Position numbers and translations under genes: made by a program. Positions 22,347-31,733 of a stretch of DNA of 64,000 bases are shown one piece after another. The stretch's first letter is position 1. Each line of letters opens with the position of its first letter. Origin of the DNA: an uncultured Eubacterium sp. (lineage in GTDB: Bacteria > Bacillota > Clostridia > Lachnospirales > Lachnospiraceae); NCBI GenBank assembly GCA_900551945.1, contig URYE01000001.1, positions 1-64,000 of the forward strand, given 5' to 3'. The notes beneath the pieces are model-generated. The model saw only the letters and a list, made by a program, of their open reading frames with translations, was not told the origin of the DNA and did not search any database.

Positions 22347-24422
22347 ATGAAGTTCAGAATTTTACACGAAAACAAAGGCGTGATGAGAGTTCATTTTTCT
22401 CAAAGCAGGATGAGTTATGAACAGGCAGATATACTCTTATATTATCTTCATAGTAATAAGCTTGTAACATTTGCTAAAGTATATGAACGTACAGCAGACA
22501 CAACAGTGAAGTATGTTGGAAATAGAGCTGATATTATTAGAATGTTACAGACTTTCCACTATGAAGATGTAGATGTACCTGATGATGTAATTGAAAATTC
22601 AGGCAGAGAACAAAATGCAGAGTATCAAGAAAAGCTTGTTAATAAAGTTGTATTGAGATTTGCAAGCAAGATGTTTATTCCATATCCGCTTAGGGCTTGT
22701 ATAACAACAGTAAAATCTGTTAAGTACATTTATAAAGGACTTGAAACACTACTAAAAGGAAAGATTGAAGTTCCAGTTCTTGATGCAACAGCTATTGGTG
22801 TATCAGTTATAAGAGGTGATTATGATACAGCAGGTTCTGTAATGTTCTTATTAGGAATAGGGGAACTGTTAGAAGAATGGACACATAAGCGTTCAGTTGA
22901 TGACCTTGCAAGAACTATGTCACTTAATGTTGGCAAAGTATGGTTAAAGACAGGTGATAAGCAGGTTCAGGTGTCAACATCAGAGATTAAAAAGGGTGAT
23001 GAAGTTATAGTACATATGGGTAATATAATCCCATTTGACGGAGTTGTAACAGATGGTGAAGCTATGGTTAATCAAGCTTCATTAACAGGTGAGTCTGAAC
23101 CAGTTAGAAGAACTAATGGTAATTCGGTATATGCTGGAACTGTAATTGAAGAAGGAGAGATAACTCTTCTTGTTAAAGAAACAGGTGGTAAGACTAAGTT
23201 TGAAAAGATTGTTACAATGATTGAGGAAACAGAGAAGTTAAAGTCGCAGATGGAAAGCAAAGCAGAACATCTTGCAGATAGACTCGTTCCATATACACTT
23301 GGTGGCACAGCGCTTACATATCTTATAACAAGAAATGTTACTAAGGCATTATCAGTGCTTATGGTTGATTTTTCTTGTGCGTTAAAATTAGCAATGCCTA
23401 TTTCCGTACTTTCAGCGATAAGAGAAGCTGCGCTTTATAACATAACTGTTAAGGGTGGAAAGTATTTAGAAAAGGTTGCAGAAGCAGATACTATTGTATT
23501 TGATAAGACAGGCACACTTACAAAAGCAACACCAAAGGTTGTTAAAGTTATTTCATTTAACGATACAACATCAGAAGAATTACTTCGTATATCTGCTTGT
23601 CTTGAAGAACATTTCCCTCATTCAATGGCAAAGGCAGTTGTTGAGGCAGCTAAAGAAAGAAATCTTGACCACGAAGAAATGCACTCAAAGGTAGAGTATA
23701 TTGTAGCACATGGTATTTCTACAACTATTGATGGAAAGAAAGCTATAATAGGAAGTTCACACTTTGTATTTGAAGATGAAAAGTGTTCTGTTCCAGAAGG
23801 TAAGGAAGATTTATTTAATCACCTTCCAGCACATTGTTCACATCTTTATCTTGCGATTGAAAATGAACTTGCAGCGGTAATATGTATTGAAGACCCACTT
23901 CGTGAAGAAGCAGAGGCAGTTATTACATCACTTAGAAAGTCAGGAATAAGTAAGATTGTTATGATGACAGGTGATAGTGAACGTACTGCAAGTGCAATTG
24001 CAAAGGAAGTCGGCGTTGATGAATATTATTCAGAAGTGCTTCCAGAAGATAAGGCAAAGTTTGTTGAAAATGAAAAAGCACAAGGAAGAAAAGTAATCAT
24101 GGTTGGTGATGGAATTAACGACTCACCAGCACTTTCTGCTGCTGATGTCGGTATTGCTATTAGTGATGGCGCTCAGATAGCAAGAGAGATTGCTGACATT
24201 ACTATTTCAGCAGATGACTTGTATCAATTAGTAACTCTTAAGATGTTAAGTGATGGTCTTATGAAACGTATTAAAAAGAATTATAGAGTTATTGTTGGAT
24301 TTAATACAGGACTTATCGCAGCAGGTGTTACAGGTGTAATACAACCAACAACATCAGCTTTACTTCATAACACATCAACTCTTTTTATAGGACTTAAGAG
24401 TATGCAAAATCTTATCTCATAA
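22347..24422 (+). CDS. Heavy-metal P-type ATPase with unusual membrane motif
   Basis: A 691-aa P1B-type ATPase. Actuator TGESEPV, DKTGTLT, the HP element as HFPHSMA, MTGDSERT and GDGINDSPAL are intact. The ion-path motif usually CPC or SPC reads FSCALKLAMP: the cysteine is kept but the proline and second cysteine are gone. The N-terminal ~75 residues look like an HMA fold without its CxxC. The C-terminal helix carries HNTSTL. This resembles the poorly studied pumps paired with DUF6110 proteins, not CopA or CadA. Transported ion unknown; a manganese, iron or other non-Cu metal is possible. Confidence 0.85.
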   Translation: MKFRILHENKGVMRVHFSQSRMSYEQADILLYYLHSNKLVTFAKVYERTADTTVKYVGNRADIIRMLQTFHYEDVDVPDDVIENSGREQNAEYQEKLVNKVVLRFASKMFIPYPLRACITTVKSVKYIYKGLETLLKGKIEVPVLDATAIGVSVIRGDYDTAGSVMFLLGIGELLEEWTHKRSVDDLARTMSLNVGKVWLKTGDKQVQVSTSEIKKGDEVIVHMGNIIPFDGVVTDGEAMVNQASLTGESEPVRRTNGNSVYAGTVIEEGEITLLVKETGGKTKFEKIVTMIEETEKLKSQMESKAEHLADRLVPYTLGGTALTYLITRNVTKALSVLMVDFSCALKLAMPISVLSAIREAALYNITVKGGKYLEKVAEADTIVFDKTGTLTKATPKVVKVISFNDTTSEELLRISACLEEHFPHSMAKAVVEAAKERNLDHEEMHSKVEYIVAHGISTTIDGKKAIIGSSHFVFEDEKCSVPEGKEDLFNHLPAHCSHLYLAIENELAAVICIEDPLREEAEAVITSLRKSGISKIVMMTGDSERTASAIAKEVGVDEYYSEVLPEDKAKFVENEKAQGRKVIMVGDGINDSPALSAADVGIAISDGAQIAREIADITISADDLYQLVTLKMLSDGLMKRIKKNYRVIVGFNTGLIAAGVTGVIQPTTSALLHNTSTLFIGLKSMQNLIS

Positions 24423-24451
24423 GTAGACATTAATATTTATATTTTAATAAA

Positions 24452-24503
24452 AACAGTATTTAGAATTAATTTTGTATTGTTAATTCTAAATACTGTTTTT
24501 TGT
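24452..24503 (+). terminator. Terminator of the ATPase operon
   Basis: AACAGTATTTAGAATTA (24452-24468) pairs perfectly with 24481-24497, followed by TTTTTG. An A-run precedes it, so it could work both ways. Confidence 0.85.
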
Positions 24504-24575
24504 TTATGCAAACAACGAGCTAAAGTATGTAATTGTACAAGACTTTGGAAAATGGTTTAATAATTTCATAAGCTA
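24504..24575. repeat. E-family repeat, copy E4
   Basis: Starts directly after the terminator. Reverse-strand end TYFSSLFA-stop. The distal part is degenerate. Confidence 0.65.
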
Positions 24576-24692
24576 AAATAAGGCAAATAAAGAACTCAAA
24601 TTAAAGAAAGTATTGCAGTAATATGTAGTATAAGGTAAAATTATATAGAACGATAAGTTAATTAAAATACTGAAAAAAGGAGGCTGAAGGTT

Positions 24693-27203
24693 ATGAGAAG
24701 TACAAAGAAGATATATGCGTTGTGTGTATCAATTCTTTTAGCTGTTGTAATGATATTTACATCGGCGGGATTAGGCATTAATGGCGTATATGGCTATCAA
24801 AAGGTATTAGCTAATGAAGTTACAGAATATGATATTGCTAATAATACAAGTAATATTGATAGTGGCTTGAAAGGCTTCACACAAAAGACAGAAATAGTTG
24901 ATGATATACAAAAGACAGATGAAGGTATTGAAAAACAAACTGTACCTAGTCTTTATAGTACAGAGTCACAATGGACTAATTATTCAAGTGATTATTACTA
25001 TAATATGCTTTCATCAGAGGAGAAGTTATTATATGACAGACTTGAAGCGGCAGCAGTCAAGTATATGGAGTCATCAGAGGATATAACAAATGTTAAGTTT
25101 GGAAATGAATATTATATTGATAATGTTGATTGTAGTGACCTTAATATAAGCAAGGAAAGAGTACAATTTGTTGTGGAATTGTTTTACCAGACAGAAGCAC
25201 AGTACTTTTATCTTGAAAATGTATGGACAATAAGTAAGACATCAGATGGAAATGTTGTAGCAGCATCAATTGCTGTGTATAACGAATTTGTTAATGGAAA
25301 TACTCGTATGAGATATGTAGAGGCATTTAAAAATTCAATTGATGATTGGGTAGTAAAAGCTAATAAAGAGTCAGATACATACGGAAAACAAAAGGTTATA
25401 CATGACCTTATATGTGAAAATATAACATATAAAACGGGAGATTATGACCAAAGTGCAGCGAGCGGATTATTAGATTATGGAGTATTCAATCAAAAAACAG
25501 TATGCGCTGGATATGCAAAAACATTTCAAATATTATGTAATGCAATGGGAATAGATACTATAATGACAGTAAGCTCATCTCATGCGTGGAATATTGTAAA
25601 TATTGATGGATATTGGTATATTGTAGATTGTACTTATGATAAGAATTACTATAATTTTAATAAGTCTCCTTATCTTGATATAAGCTCTGCTACACTTAAA
25701 AATGTAAGTGATAATGATAAAGCTCATATTGTAAGAGAAGATTGGGCAGTATACCAACCAGTATGCCTTTATGATTATGGAAAAGAAAATAATGATATAG
25801 TATGGAATATTGGAAAAAATGTTACAGCTACATTAAATGGAGCTGGTGTACTTACAGTTGAAGGAACTGGAGCAACTTATGATTACACTAGAGGTAAATC
25901 ACCAATATATGATAATGATTATAAATATGGAATTAAGAGTGTTGTTATTAAGTCAGGAGTAACAGGGATTGGTGATTATGTATTCCAAGATGGATACTTT
26001 GAAATTATAGAAATTCCAGATACATTAACAACATGGTCATTAAAAGCATTTACTAATTGTACAAATATTTCAAAGATAATTAATAATAGCAATCTTAGTT
26101 GTGATTTTTCTATATTTGGCAATAATGATGACGCATATATGTGGATAAATACTGCTACAGGAGCATTTGTAACAACACTTACACCTAACACAACTGTTGT
26201 AAGAACAGAGTACATTCCTGTAAAATCTATTTCGCTTAATATGGAAGATGCGCAGATGGACTTAGGTAATACATTACAGCTTGTAGCTACTATTTTACCT
26301 AATAATGCTTCACAAAAAATAGTAAAGTGGACAAGTTCAGATACATCGGTTGCCGATGTTGATAATAATGGTCTTGTTATGGCATATACAGAGGGTACAA
26401 CACAAATAACAGCACAGTGTAGTGGTTTTACGGCAGTATGTAATATTACAGTAAATGTACCATACGAAGCATTGTATGAACTTAAGTTAGCTGATGATGG
26501 CAACTGGTATATGTTCGTTGGTGGTGGTATTGATTATGACTATAATGGAATGGGCTTAAATGAATATGGCTGGTGGAAGATAACAAATGGAACAGTAGAC
26601 TTTAACTATAATGGAATGGCTCAAAATAGATATGGCTGGTGGATGATAACTGGTGGCGCATTAGATTTGAGTTATAATGGAATAGCACAAAACCAATATG
26701 GTTGGTGGAAAATAACAAATGGAACAGTAGATTTTACAGCTAATGGATTACAGTACGATTTATCGACAGATACATGGTGGTATTTTAATAACGGAGCAAT
26801 TGACTTTGGATATACAGGAATGGCTGAAAATGAATACGGCTGGTGGAAAATAACAAATGGAACAGTAGATTTTGCTTATAATGGAATGGCTGAAAACCAA
26901 TACGGTTGGTGGAAACTGTTAAATGGAACAGTAGATTTTGGCTATAATGGAATGGCTGAAAACCAATATGGTTGGTGGAAGATAACAAATGGAACAGTAG
27001 ACTTTGGTTATAATCAATTAGCTTTAAATGAATATGGCTGGTGGAAGATAACAAATGGAGCAGTAGACTTTAGTTATAACGGATTAGCTGAAAATGAATA
27101 TGGACTTTGGAAAGTTACAAACGGAGCAGTAGACCTTAGCTTTAATGGCCCAGTAGCTTATATGGGTATTGTATATAATATAGTAAATGGTCATGCTGTT
27201 TAA
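24693..27203 (+). CDS. Secreted transglutaminase-like protein with Ig-like domain and Trp-rich repeats
   Basis: An 836-aa exported protein. A signal peptide (about residues 1-40) is followed by a transglutaminase-like papain-fold domain with Cys271 (KTVCAGYAKTF), His298 (SSHAWN) and Asp312 (YIVDCTYD). A leucine-rich-like stretch near 400-450 and a Big_2 Ig-like domain near 505-590 come next. The end has about twelve ~22-residue repeats of the type YGWWKITNGTVDFNYNGMA, which probably bind the cell wall. The same repeats occur in the protein starting at 63433. Could cleave or cross-link peptides at the cell surface. Confidence 0.85.
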   Translation: MRSTKKIYALCVSILLAVVMIFTSAGLGINGVYGYQKVLANEVTEYDIANNTSNIDSGLKGFTQKTEIVDDIQKTDEGIEKQTVPSLYSTESQWTNYSSDYYYNMLSSEEKLLYDRLEAAAVKYMESSEDITNVKFGNEYYIDNVDCSDLNISKERVQFVVELFYQTEAQYFYLENVWTISKTSDGNVVAASIAVYNEFVNGNTRMRYVEAFKNSIDDWVVKANKESDTYGKQKVIHDLICENITYKTGDYDQSAASGLLDYGVFNQKTVCAGYAKTFQILCNAMGIDTIMTVSSSHAWNIVNIDGYWYIVDCTYDKNYYNFNKSPYLDISSATLKNVSDNDKAHIVREDWAVYQPVCLYDYGKENNDIVWNIGKNVTATLNGAGVLTVEGTGATYDYTRGKSPIYDNDYKYGIKSVVIKSGVTGIGDYVFQDGYFEIIEIPDTLTTWSLKAFTNCTNISKIINNSNLSCDFSIFGNNDDAYMWINTATGAFVTTLTPNTTVVRTEYIPVKSISLNMEDAQMDLGNTLQLVATILPNNASQKIVKWTSSDTSVADVDNNGLVMAYTEGTTQITAQCSGFTAVCNITVNVPYEALYELKLADDGNWYMFVGGGIDYDYNGMGLNEYGWWKITNGTVDFNYNGMAQNRYGWWMITGGALDLSYNGIAQNQYGWWKITNGTVDFTANGLQYDLSTDTWWYFNNGAIDFGYTGMAENEYGWWKITNGTVDFAYNGMAENQYGWWKLLNGTVDFGYNGMAENQYGWWKITNGTVDFGYNQLALNEYGWWKITNGAVDFSYNGLAENEYGLWKVTNGAVDLSFNGPVAYMGIVYNIVNGHAV

Positions 27204-27229
27204 ATAAGCCATAAAAAATAATATAAAAA

Positions 27230-27298
27230 GACTGACATATTAACAAAAATCAACACAAATTTTTGTATAGATTTTGTTATTATGTCAGTCATTTTTTT
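27230..27298 (+). terminator. Terminator of the transglutaminase-like gene
   Basis: GACTGACAT (27230-27238) pairs with ATGTCAGTC (27282-27290), with an inner A/T stem, then a T-run. Confidence 0.8.
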
Positions 27299-27389
27299 AT
27301 CTATAATAAAACAACTTAGATGTAATAATTTAATTATTAATCAGAGTATAGATACTAGGTTATGGCTTAAAAACTCTGATAGTTATATA

Positions 27390-27455
27390 TTAACAACCGA
27401 AGCAGTTACGAATAAAAGAAAATAAGTCGTTGCAAGATAAAAATTTAAAACACAT
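27390..27455 (-). CDS. Candidate 21-aa peptide, possible decayed toxin
   Basis: MCFKFLSCNDLFSFIRNCFG plus C. A full AGGAGG (27470-27465) stands nine bases before the ATG. The NDLFSFI core matches NDLFTFVI in the two holin-like toxins of region 1, also at DNA level (AACGAcTTATTT), but the membrane helix is missing. It could be a frameshifted toxin relic or a small peptide of another kind. No antisense promoter is evident. Confidence 0.3.
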   Translation of the reverse strand: MCFKFLSCNDLFSFIRNCFGC

Positions 27456-27582
27456 AGTAAAAATCCTCCTTGTAATTATTTTTAACAACAAAAGTCATTG
27501 CGTTTGTTGTTGTTTGTCTTAGCTAAGTACATATTGATTGTATCAACGATTATACATAAAAACAATAGGAGATGATTGGTAA

Positions 27583-28623
27583 TTAATCTGCGACTTGCAT
27601 TCCATTTGCGTCCATGTGAAAGTTGTTGCGTATTATAAGCTCAGAAATAGGCACAAGAGTATAACCTTGATTTTGCAAGTTAGTTATAACTGATTCAAGA
27701 GCTTGTGCCGTATATTTTGCGCCATTGTGCATAAGAATAATTGCACCATTGTCTAAGGCTTTGTGAGTGGTTACAGTTTTTATAATATTGTCAACACCGT
27801 AGTCCTTCCAATCGAGAGAATCAACTGACCACTGTATAGGGTAGTAATTCAAAGAATATGCAGTATTAATAAGTGTCGAATTGTAATCTCCATAGGGCGG
27901 TCTAAATAAAAACATATCATATCCTGTAAGCTCTTTTACTTTGTCTGTAACAGATTGAAGTTCTTGTTTTTGTTCGGTAGTGTTTAGTTCACTCATTTTC
28001 TTATGATTTTGGCTGTGGTTTCCTAAGTCGTGTCCTCTTGAATATATTTCCTTTACCATGTCGGGATACTCATTAACCCAACCGCCTGTCATAAAAAATG
28101 TCACTTTTACATTGAATTTATCTAGTGTATCAAGAATGTGAATAGTATCATCAGCTCCCCAAGCTGCGTCAAAGGAAAGGGATACATATTTTTTATCAGA
28201 AGAAAATGTTATTGAAGTATTATTTATTGTGGAATTAGCTGTTATTGTATTATTTTGGACATTTAATGAGTTGTTAATGTTTTTGTTTTGGGCTGATGTG
28301 TTAGTTGAGTTGTCGTTAGGGCTTGTGGTGCTAGTATTGTTATTATTGTCTTGTTGTTTTATTTTACTTGCAATATCCACACAGTATATTGGTAAATCCT
28401 TTTTGCCTGCACGACTATTTCCAATAATATCACCGCCACCAATTCCAGATCCGTTTTTAATTGATGAAACATTAGAAGAACTTGTATTTTGAAGTTTTTT
28501 AGTTTCGGGAATTATGTAAAAAACTACTGTAAGAAATGTAAACACAATAAGCATAAGTATAATCTGTAATGTGTTTTTGATTTTTTTAGGTAAATGTTTT
28601 GTTATATTAAAATTTCTTTTCAA
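27583..28623 (-). CDS. Membrane-anchored polysaccharide deacetylase
   Basis: A 346-aa NodB-domain protein that removes acetyl groups from peptidoglycan or another N-acetyl polymer outside the cell. After an N-terminal membrane anchor (residues ~18-40) and an Asn/Thr-rich linker, the NodB motifs are complete: SFDAAWG (catalytic/metal Asp), HSQNH (the His pair, as GNHSQNHKK), RPPYGDYN, and a late LMHNG. It resembles PdaA/PdaB-type sporulation deacetylases in size. It stands alone and convergent to the upstream gene. Target polymer not shown by sequence. Confidence 0.88.
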   Translation of the reverse strand: MKRNFNITKHLPKKIKNTLQIILMLIVFTFLTVVFYIIPETKKLQNTSSSNVSSIKNGSGIGGGDIIGNSRAGKKDLPIYCVDIASKIKQQDNNNNTSTTSPNDNSTNTSAQNKNINNSLNVQNNTITANSTINNTSITFSSDKKYVSLSFDAAWGADDTIHILDTLDKFNVKVTFFMTGGWVNEYPDMVKEIYSRGHDLGNHSQNHKKMSELNTTEQKQELQSVTDKVKELTGYDMFLFRPPYGDYNSTLINTAYSLNYYPIQWSVDSLDWKDYGVDNIIKTVTTHKALDNGAIILMHNGAKYTAQALESVITNLQNQGYTLVPISELIIRNNFHMDANGMQVAD

Positions 28624-28710
28624 TGGTAATCTCCATATTTGTACAATTATTTGTATTATTATATTTAAGAGAAACTTAAATAATTACAATAAAAGTTTTT
28701 TATGTGTTGT

Positions 28711-28851
28711 AAAAAAAATCAATATTATATAAAACATTCATACATCGTTAAAAATACAGTTACTTATATTTGTATGCCATTATCGAGCAAGCAGGTTTGT
28801 TGTTATTAATTCTTTTAAATATTCATTGTTATATATAATATTGATATCTTA
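28711..28851. repeat. P-family palindrome, copy P0
   Basis: The most decayed of four related palindromes (others at 36586, 38254, 56473). Outer arms ATCAATATTATATA (28719-) and its complement near 28831-28846; the centre keeps TTTGTATGCCATTATCGA. Confidence 0.55.
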
Positions 28852-28904
28852 CAAAAAAATTATTGAAATCTAAAAAAAATATAAAAATTTAAGTGAAATA
28901 AGTA

Positions 28905-28932
28905 TTGACTTTTCAAAATTAAGGACTATAAT
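28905..28932 (+). promoter_or_regulatory. Promoter of the T-box leader
   Basis: TTGACT (28905-28910), 16-base spacer, TATAAT (28927-28932). Confidence 0.75.
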
Positions 28933-28939
28933 AAGGGAA

Positions 28940-29245
28940 AAGTTTGAATAATTATACAAAATTTCAATGATGGGAACAAGGTTGCCTTATTGTGATACTT
29001 TGCAGAGAGCTGTCGTTTGGTGCAAGACAGTAGGTATTGTAAGACGATTATCCTCCCTGAGAAGCAGGCTGAAAATGTTAGTAAGCTGTGTCGGACTCCT
29101 CCGTTAAAAGGAAAGCGTATGTAGTACGTTAAGAGCTGTATTATTATTGTATTAAGTTGATAATATATACAGAATATGGGTGGTAACGCGGAATGATAAT
29201 TCGTCCCTTACAGATATTAGTAGTATCTGTAAGGGACTTTTTTTA
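28940..29245 (+). promoter_or_regulatory. T-box riboswitch upstream of BASS transporter
   Basis: A ~300-base leader with the T-box core GGGTGGTAACGCGG (29179-29192). The competing terminator is GTCCCTTACAGATA (29204-29217) paired with TATCTGTAAGGGAC (29225-29238) plus T7. The stem I region carries AGAGAG and a distal GGTGCAAGACAG-type loop. The variable base T suggests a tRNA with discriminator A. I could not place the specifier codon with confidence, so the sensed amino acid is open. Confidence 0.88.
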
Positions 29246-29318
29246 ACCACTAATTATATTTTTTGAAATTTTGTATAAGTCTTCAAATTAATATTAATTA
29301 TTCTAGGAGGATATGAAA

Positions 29319-30338
29319 ATGAAGACTTTGCAAAAGGTAAGTAAGTTTTTATCTAATTACACATCAATCGTAGTAATTGCAATTGCTGTTGTAACATTTT
29401 TAGTTCCACAGTTTATGAAGTGGGTTAATTTTAAGTTATTTGTAGACTTTGTTGGAAATAAGTTTACAAGTCAGTCAATAATTATTGGTGTTATTATGTT
29501 TAGTATGGGTCTTACTCTTACAACTGATGATTTTAAAGAGTTAAAGAAAAGACCATTTGATATATGTATAGGTGCTATTGCTCAATACGCAATTATGCCA
29601 TTTCTTGCACTTGCATTAACAAAGCTTTTACAGCTTCCAGACGCAATTGCACTTGGTCTTATTCTTGTTGGTTGTTGCCCAGGTGGTGTATCTTCAAATA
29701 TTATGTCATACCTTTGCGGTGGTGATGTAGCATTTTCAGTAGGCATGACAACGGTATCAACAATCATTTCACCAATTATGACACCTATTATGGTATCACT
29801 TTTAGCAAGTGGTACTCATATTTCAGTAAATGGTTTATCAATGTTTGTATCTATTATAGAAACAGTTATTCTTCCAATAGCAATTGGTTTTACATTAAAT
29901 CATTTCTTGGGAAAAAATGAAACATATAGGGAATTACAGCAGATAATGCCAGGCATAGCAGTACTTGGACTTGCTTGTGTAGTAGGTGGTGTAATTGCTT
30001 CACAGGGAAGTAAGTTCTTTACATCGGGTGTGTTAATATTTGTTGCTGTATTGTTACATAATGGTTTAGGTTATGCGTTAGGATATTGTGCTGGTAAACT
30101 TACAGGAATGAATGTTGCAAAGAAAAGAACAATATCAATCGAAGTTGGTATGCAAAATGCAGGTCTTGCGACTAATCTTGCAACAACAACTCCACAATTT
30201 GCTTCAACACCTGAGTCAGCAATTATATGTGCAGTATCTTGCGTATGGCATTCAATATCAGGAACATTACTTGCAGGCTTCTTTGCAAGTCTTGATAAGA
30301 AAAAACAAAGTAAAAATGTAGCACAAAAAGCTGCATAA
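29319..30338 (+). CDS. BASS-family sodium-dependent transporter
   Basis: A 339-aa membrane protein of the bile acid:sodium symporter superfamily (P3/YocS/PanS-type), with about ten helices. The diagnostic sodium-site segment GCCPGGVSSNIMSYLCGGDV is clear, followed by STIISPIMTPIM; the second half has EVGMQNAGLATNLA. I choose the ATG at 29319 because AGGAGG is then eight bases upstream; the one at 29313 leaves only two. Members move keto acids, pantoate or sulfonates. Control by a T-box implies a substrate linked to one amino acid, such as its keto acid. Confidence 0.9.
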   Translation: MKTLQKVSKFLSNYTSIVVIAIAVVTFLVPQFMKWVNFKLFVDFVGNKFTSQSIIIGVIMFSMGLTLTTDDFKELKKRPFDICIGAIAQYAIMPFLALALTKLLQLPDAIALGLILVGCCPGGVSSNIMSYLCGGDVAFSVGMTTVSTIISPIMTPIMVSLLASGTHISVNGLSMFVSIIETVILPIAIGFTLNHFLGKNETYRELQQIMPGIAVLGLACVVGGVIASQGSKFFTSGVLIFVAVLLHNGLGYALGYCAGKLTGMNVAKKRTISIEVGMQNAGLATNLATTTPQFASTPESAIICAVSCVWHSISGTLLAGFFASLDKKKQSKNVAQKAA

Positions 30339-30361
30339 TTTAATAAATAATAATAATAAAT

Positions 30362-30436
30362 AAAAGCTAAGTAGTTTTAGATGTTAGTAAATAAATTTTA
30401 CAACAAACTAAAATTACTTAGCTTTTATTTTTTATT
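30362..30436. terminator. Bidirectional terminator between convergent genes
   Basis: AAAAGCTAAGTAGTTTTAG (30362-) pairs with its near-complement ending at 30427. A-run on the left and T-run on the right serve both strands. Confidence 0.8.
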
Positions 30437-30449
30437 ATTTTTAAAATTA

Positions 30450-31733
30450 TTAATCTCTAAGTTTTACATAGACCATTTTTGAACTTTCATCATAACTATC
30501 ACCAAATACAAGTTTACATAATTCTTGACAATATGATAAAGAAAATTCAGAATTTCCACTGTCTTTTCTAATAGCATTTTCAGAGGCTAATGTGTCATTG
30601 TAATCTGAAAGCTTATAAGATGTTATAAGCGATGTACCGAAAAGCTTCTGTGTAACAATAGGAGTGTAGCTGTATTGTTTAATATAGCATGAATTATCAG
30701 TTCCGCTCTTTACAAGAGTAACTTTAGCCATACCACCTAACATACGAGGCATTTTATCTTGATTAGAAACAAAGTTACCAAGAGAGTAATAAACAACCAT
30801 CTGATGACCGTCATCTCTTGTAAGTGTTTCAACAGGCTCCATAACGTGTGGGTGTGCCCCAATTACAACGTCAACACCGAGCTTTAAGAAAAGATTAGTC
30901 CAGTACTTCTGATTTGAGTCAGGTTCGTATACATATTCTGTTCCCCAGTGAGGACATACTACAACCATGTCAGCTATTTCTTTTGCTTTTGTGACATCTT
31001 GTGTAATCTTATCTACGTCAAGCATATTTACAATGTATGGCTTAGAAGCTGGAATGGCGATACCATTTGTGCCGTATGTATAATTTAAAATGGCAATCTT
31101 AAAACCATCTTTGTTATATACATAAATATCGTTGTAATCTTCTTCAGTTTCATTGATACCAAGTACTGCCATTTCTGGATAATTAGTCTTCCAGAAATTA
31201 AGACAATTCTCAACACCTGTAAGTCCCTTGTCAAGTGTGTGGTTAGTTGCGTGAAGAATTACATTGAAGCCAGCTTTGGCTTCGGCAACACCGATTTCAT
31301 AAGGACTGTTAAAACAAGGGTAGCCGCTTAAACCTAATTCGACACCACCAAGAATTGTTTCTTGATTGACAATTCTTATGTCGGCAGCAGAGATATCACT
31401 TTTTATATTTTTAAATAAATGGTCAAAGTTATAAGTACCATCTGCTTGTAAACCACTGTTATACACACCCTCATGTGCTAAGATATCACCAATCATCATA
31501 ATATCAACGGTAACATCGGGCGGTGTAGTTGTTGTTTCTTCAACGGTTGTACTTTCGGTTTCTTCAATACTTACATTGTCAGAAGAGGCTTCTTTTCCTT
31601 TAGAACAAGCTGAAAGGCTTATGCTAAGTCCAACAAGGCATACTATGGAAATAACAAGAATTGCAATAAGCGTTGGCATTGATCTGTTGCGCCTTCTTCT
31701 TCGTCTTCTTCTGACATTAGTTTTGTTTGTCAT
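30450..31733 (-). CDS. CapA-family lipoprotein
   Basis: A 427-aa exported metallophosphatase-like protein of the CapA/PgsA group, linked to poly-gamma-glutamate or other capsule polymers. I use the ATG at 31733, with AAGGAG seven bases upstream. The N-terminus has a run of eight arginines, then a membrane helix ending in lipobox LSAC, then a Ser/Thr/Glu linker. The CapA core begins MMIGDILAHEGVYN, with NQETIL, ATNHTLDKG and a late GAHPHVMEP. Family function in this organism is unclear; the gene stands alone. Confidence 0.85.
   Translation of the reverse strand: MTNKTNVRRRRRRRRNRSMPTLIAILVISIVCLVGLSISLSACSKGKEASSDNVSIEETESTTVEETTTTPPDVTVDIMMIGDILAHEGVYNSGLQADGTYNFDHLFKNIKSDISAADIRIVNQETILGGVELGLSGYPCFNSPYEIGVAEAKAGFNVILHATNHTLDKGLTGVENCLNFWKTNYPEMAVLGINETEEDYNDIYVYNKDGFKIAILNYTYGTNGIAIPASKPYIVNMLDVDKITQDVTKAKEIADMVVVCPHWGTEYVYEPDSNQKYWTNLFLKLGVDVVIGAHPHVMEPVETLTRDDGHQMVVYYSLGNFVSNQDKMPRMLGGMAKVTLVKSGTDNSCYIKQYSYTPIVTQKLFGTSLITSYKLSDYNDTLASENAIRKDSGNSEFSLSYCQELCKLVFGDSYDESSKMVYVKLRD

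Noticed and set aside
26530..27160. Regular ~66-base tandem repeats resembling a CRISPR or satellite
   Set aside because: They are in frame and encode the Trp-rich protein repeats; there are no unique spacers.
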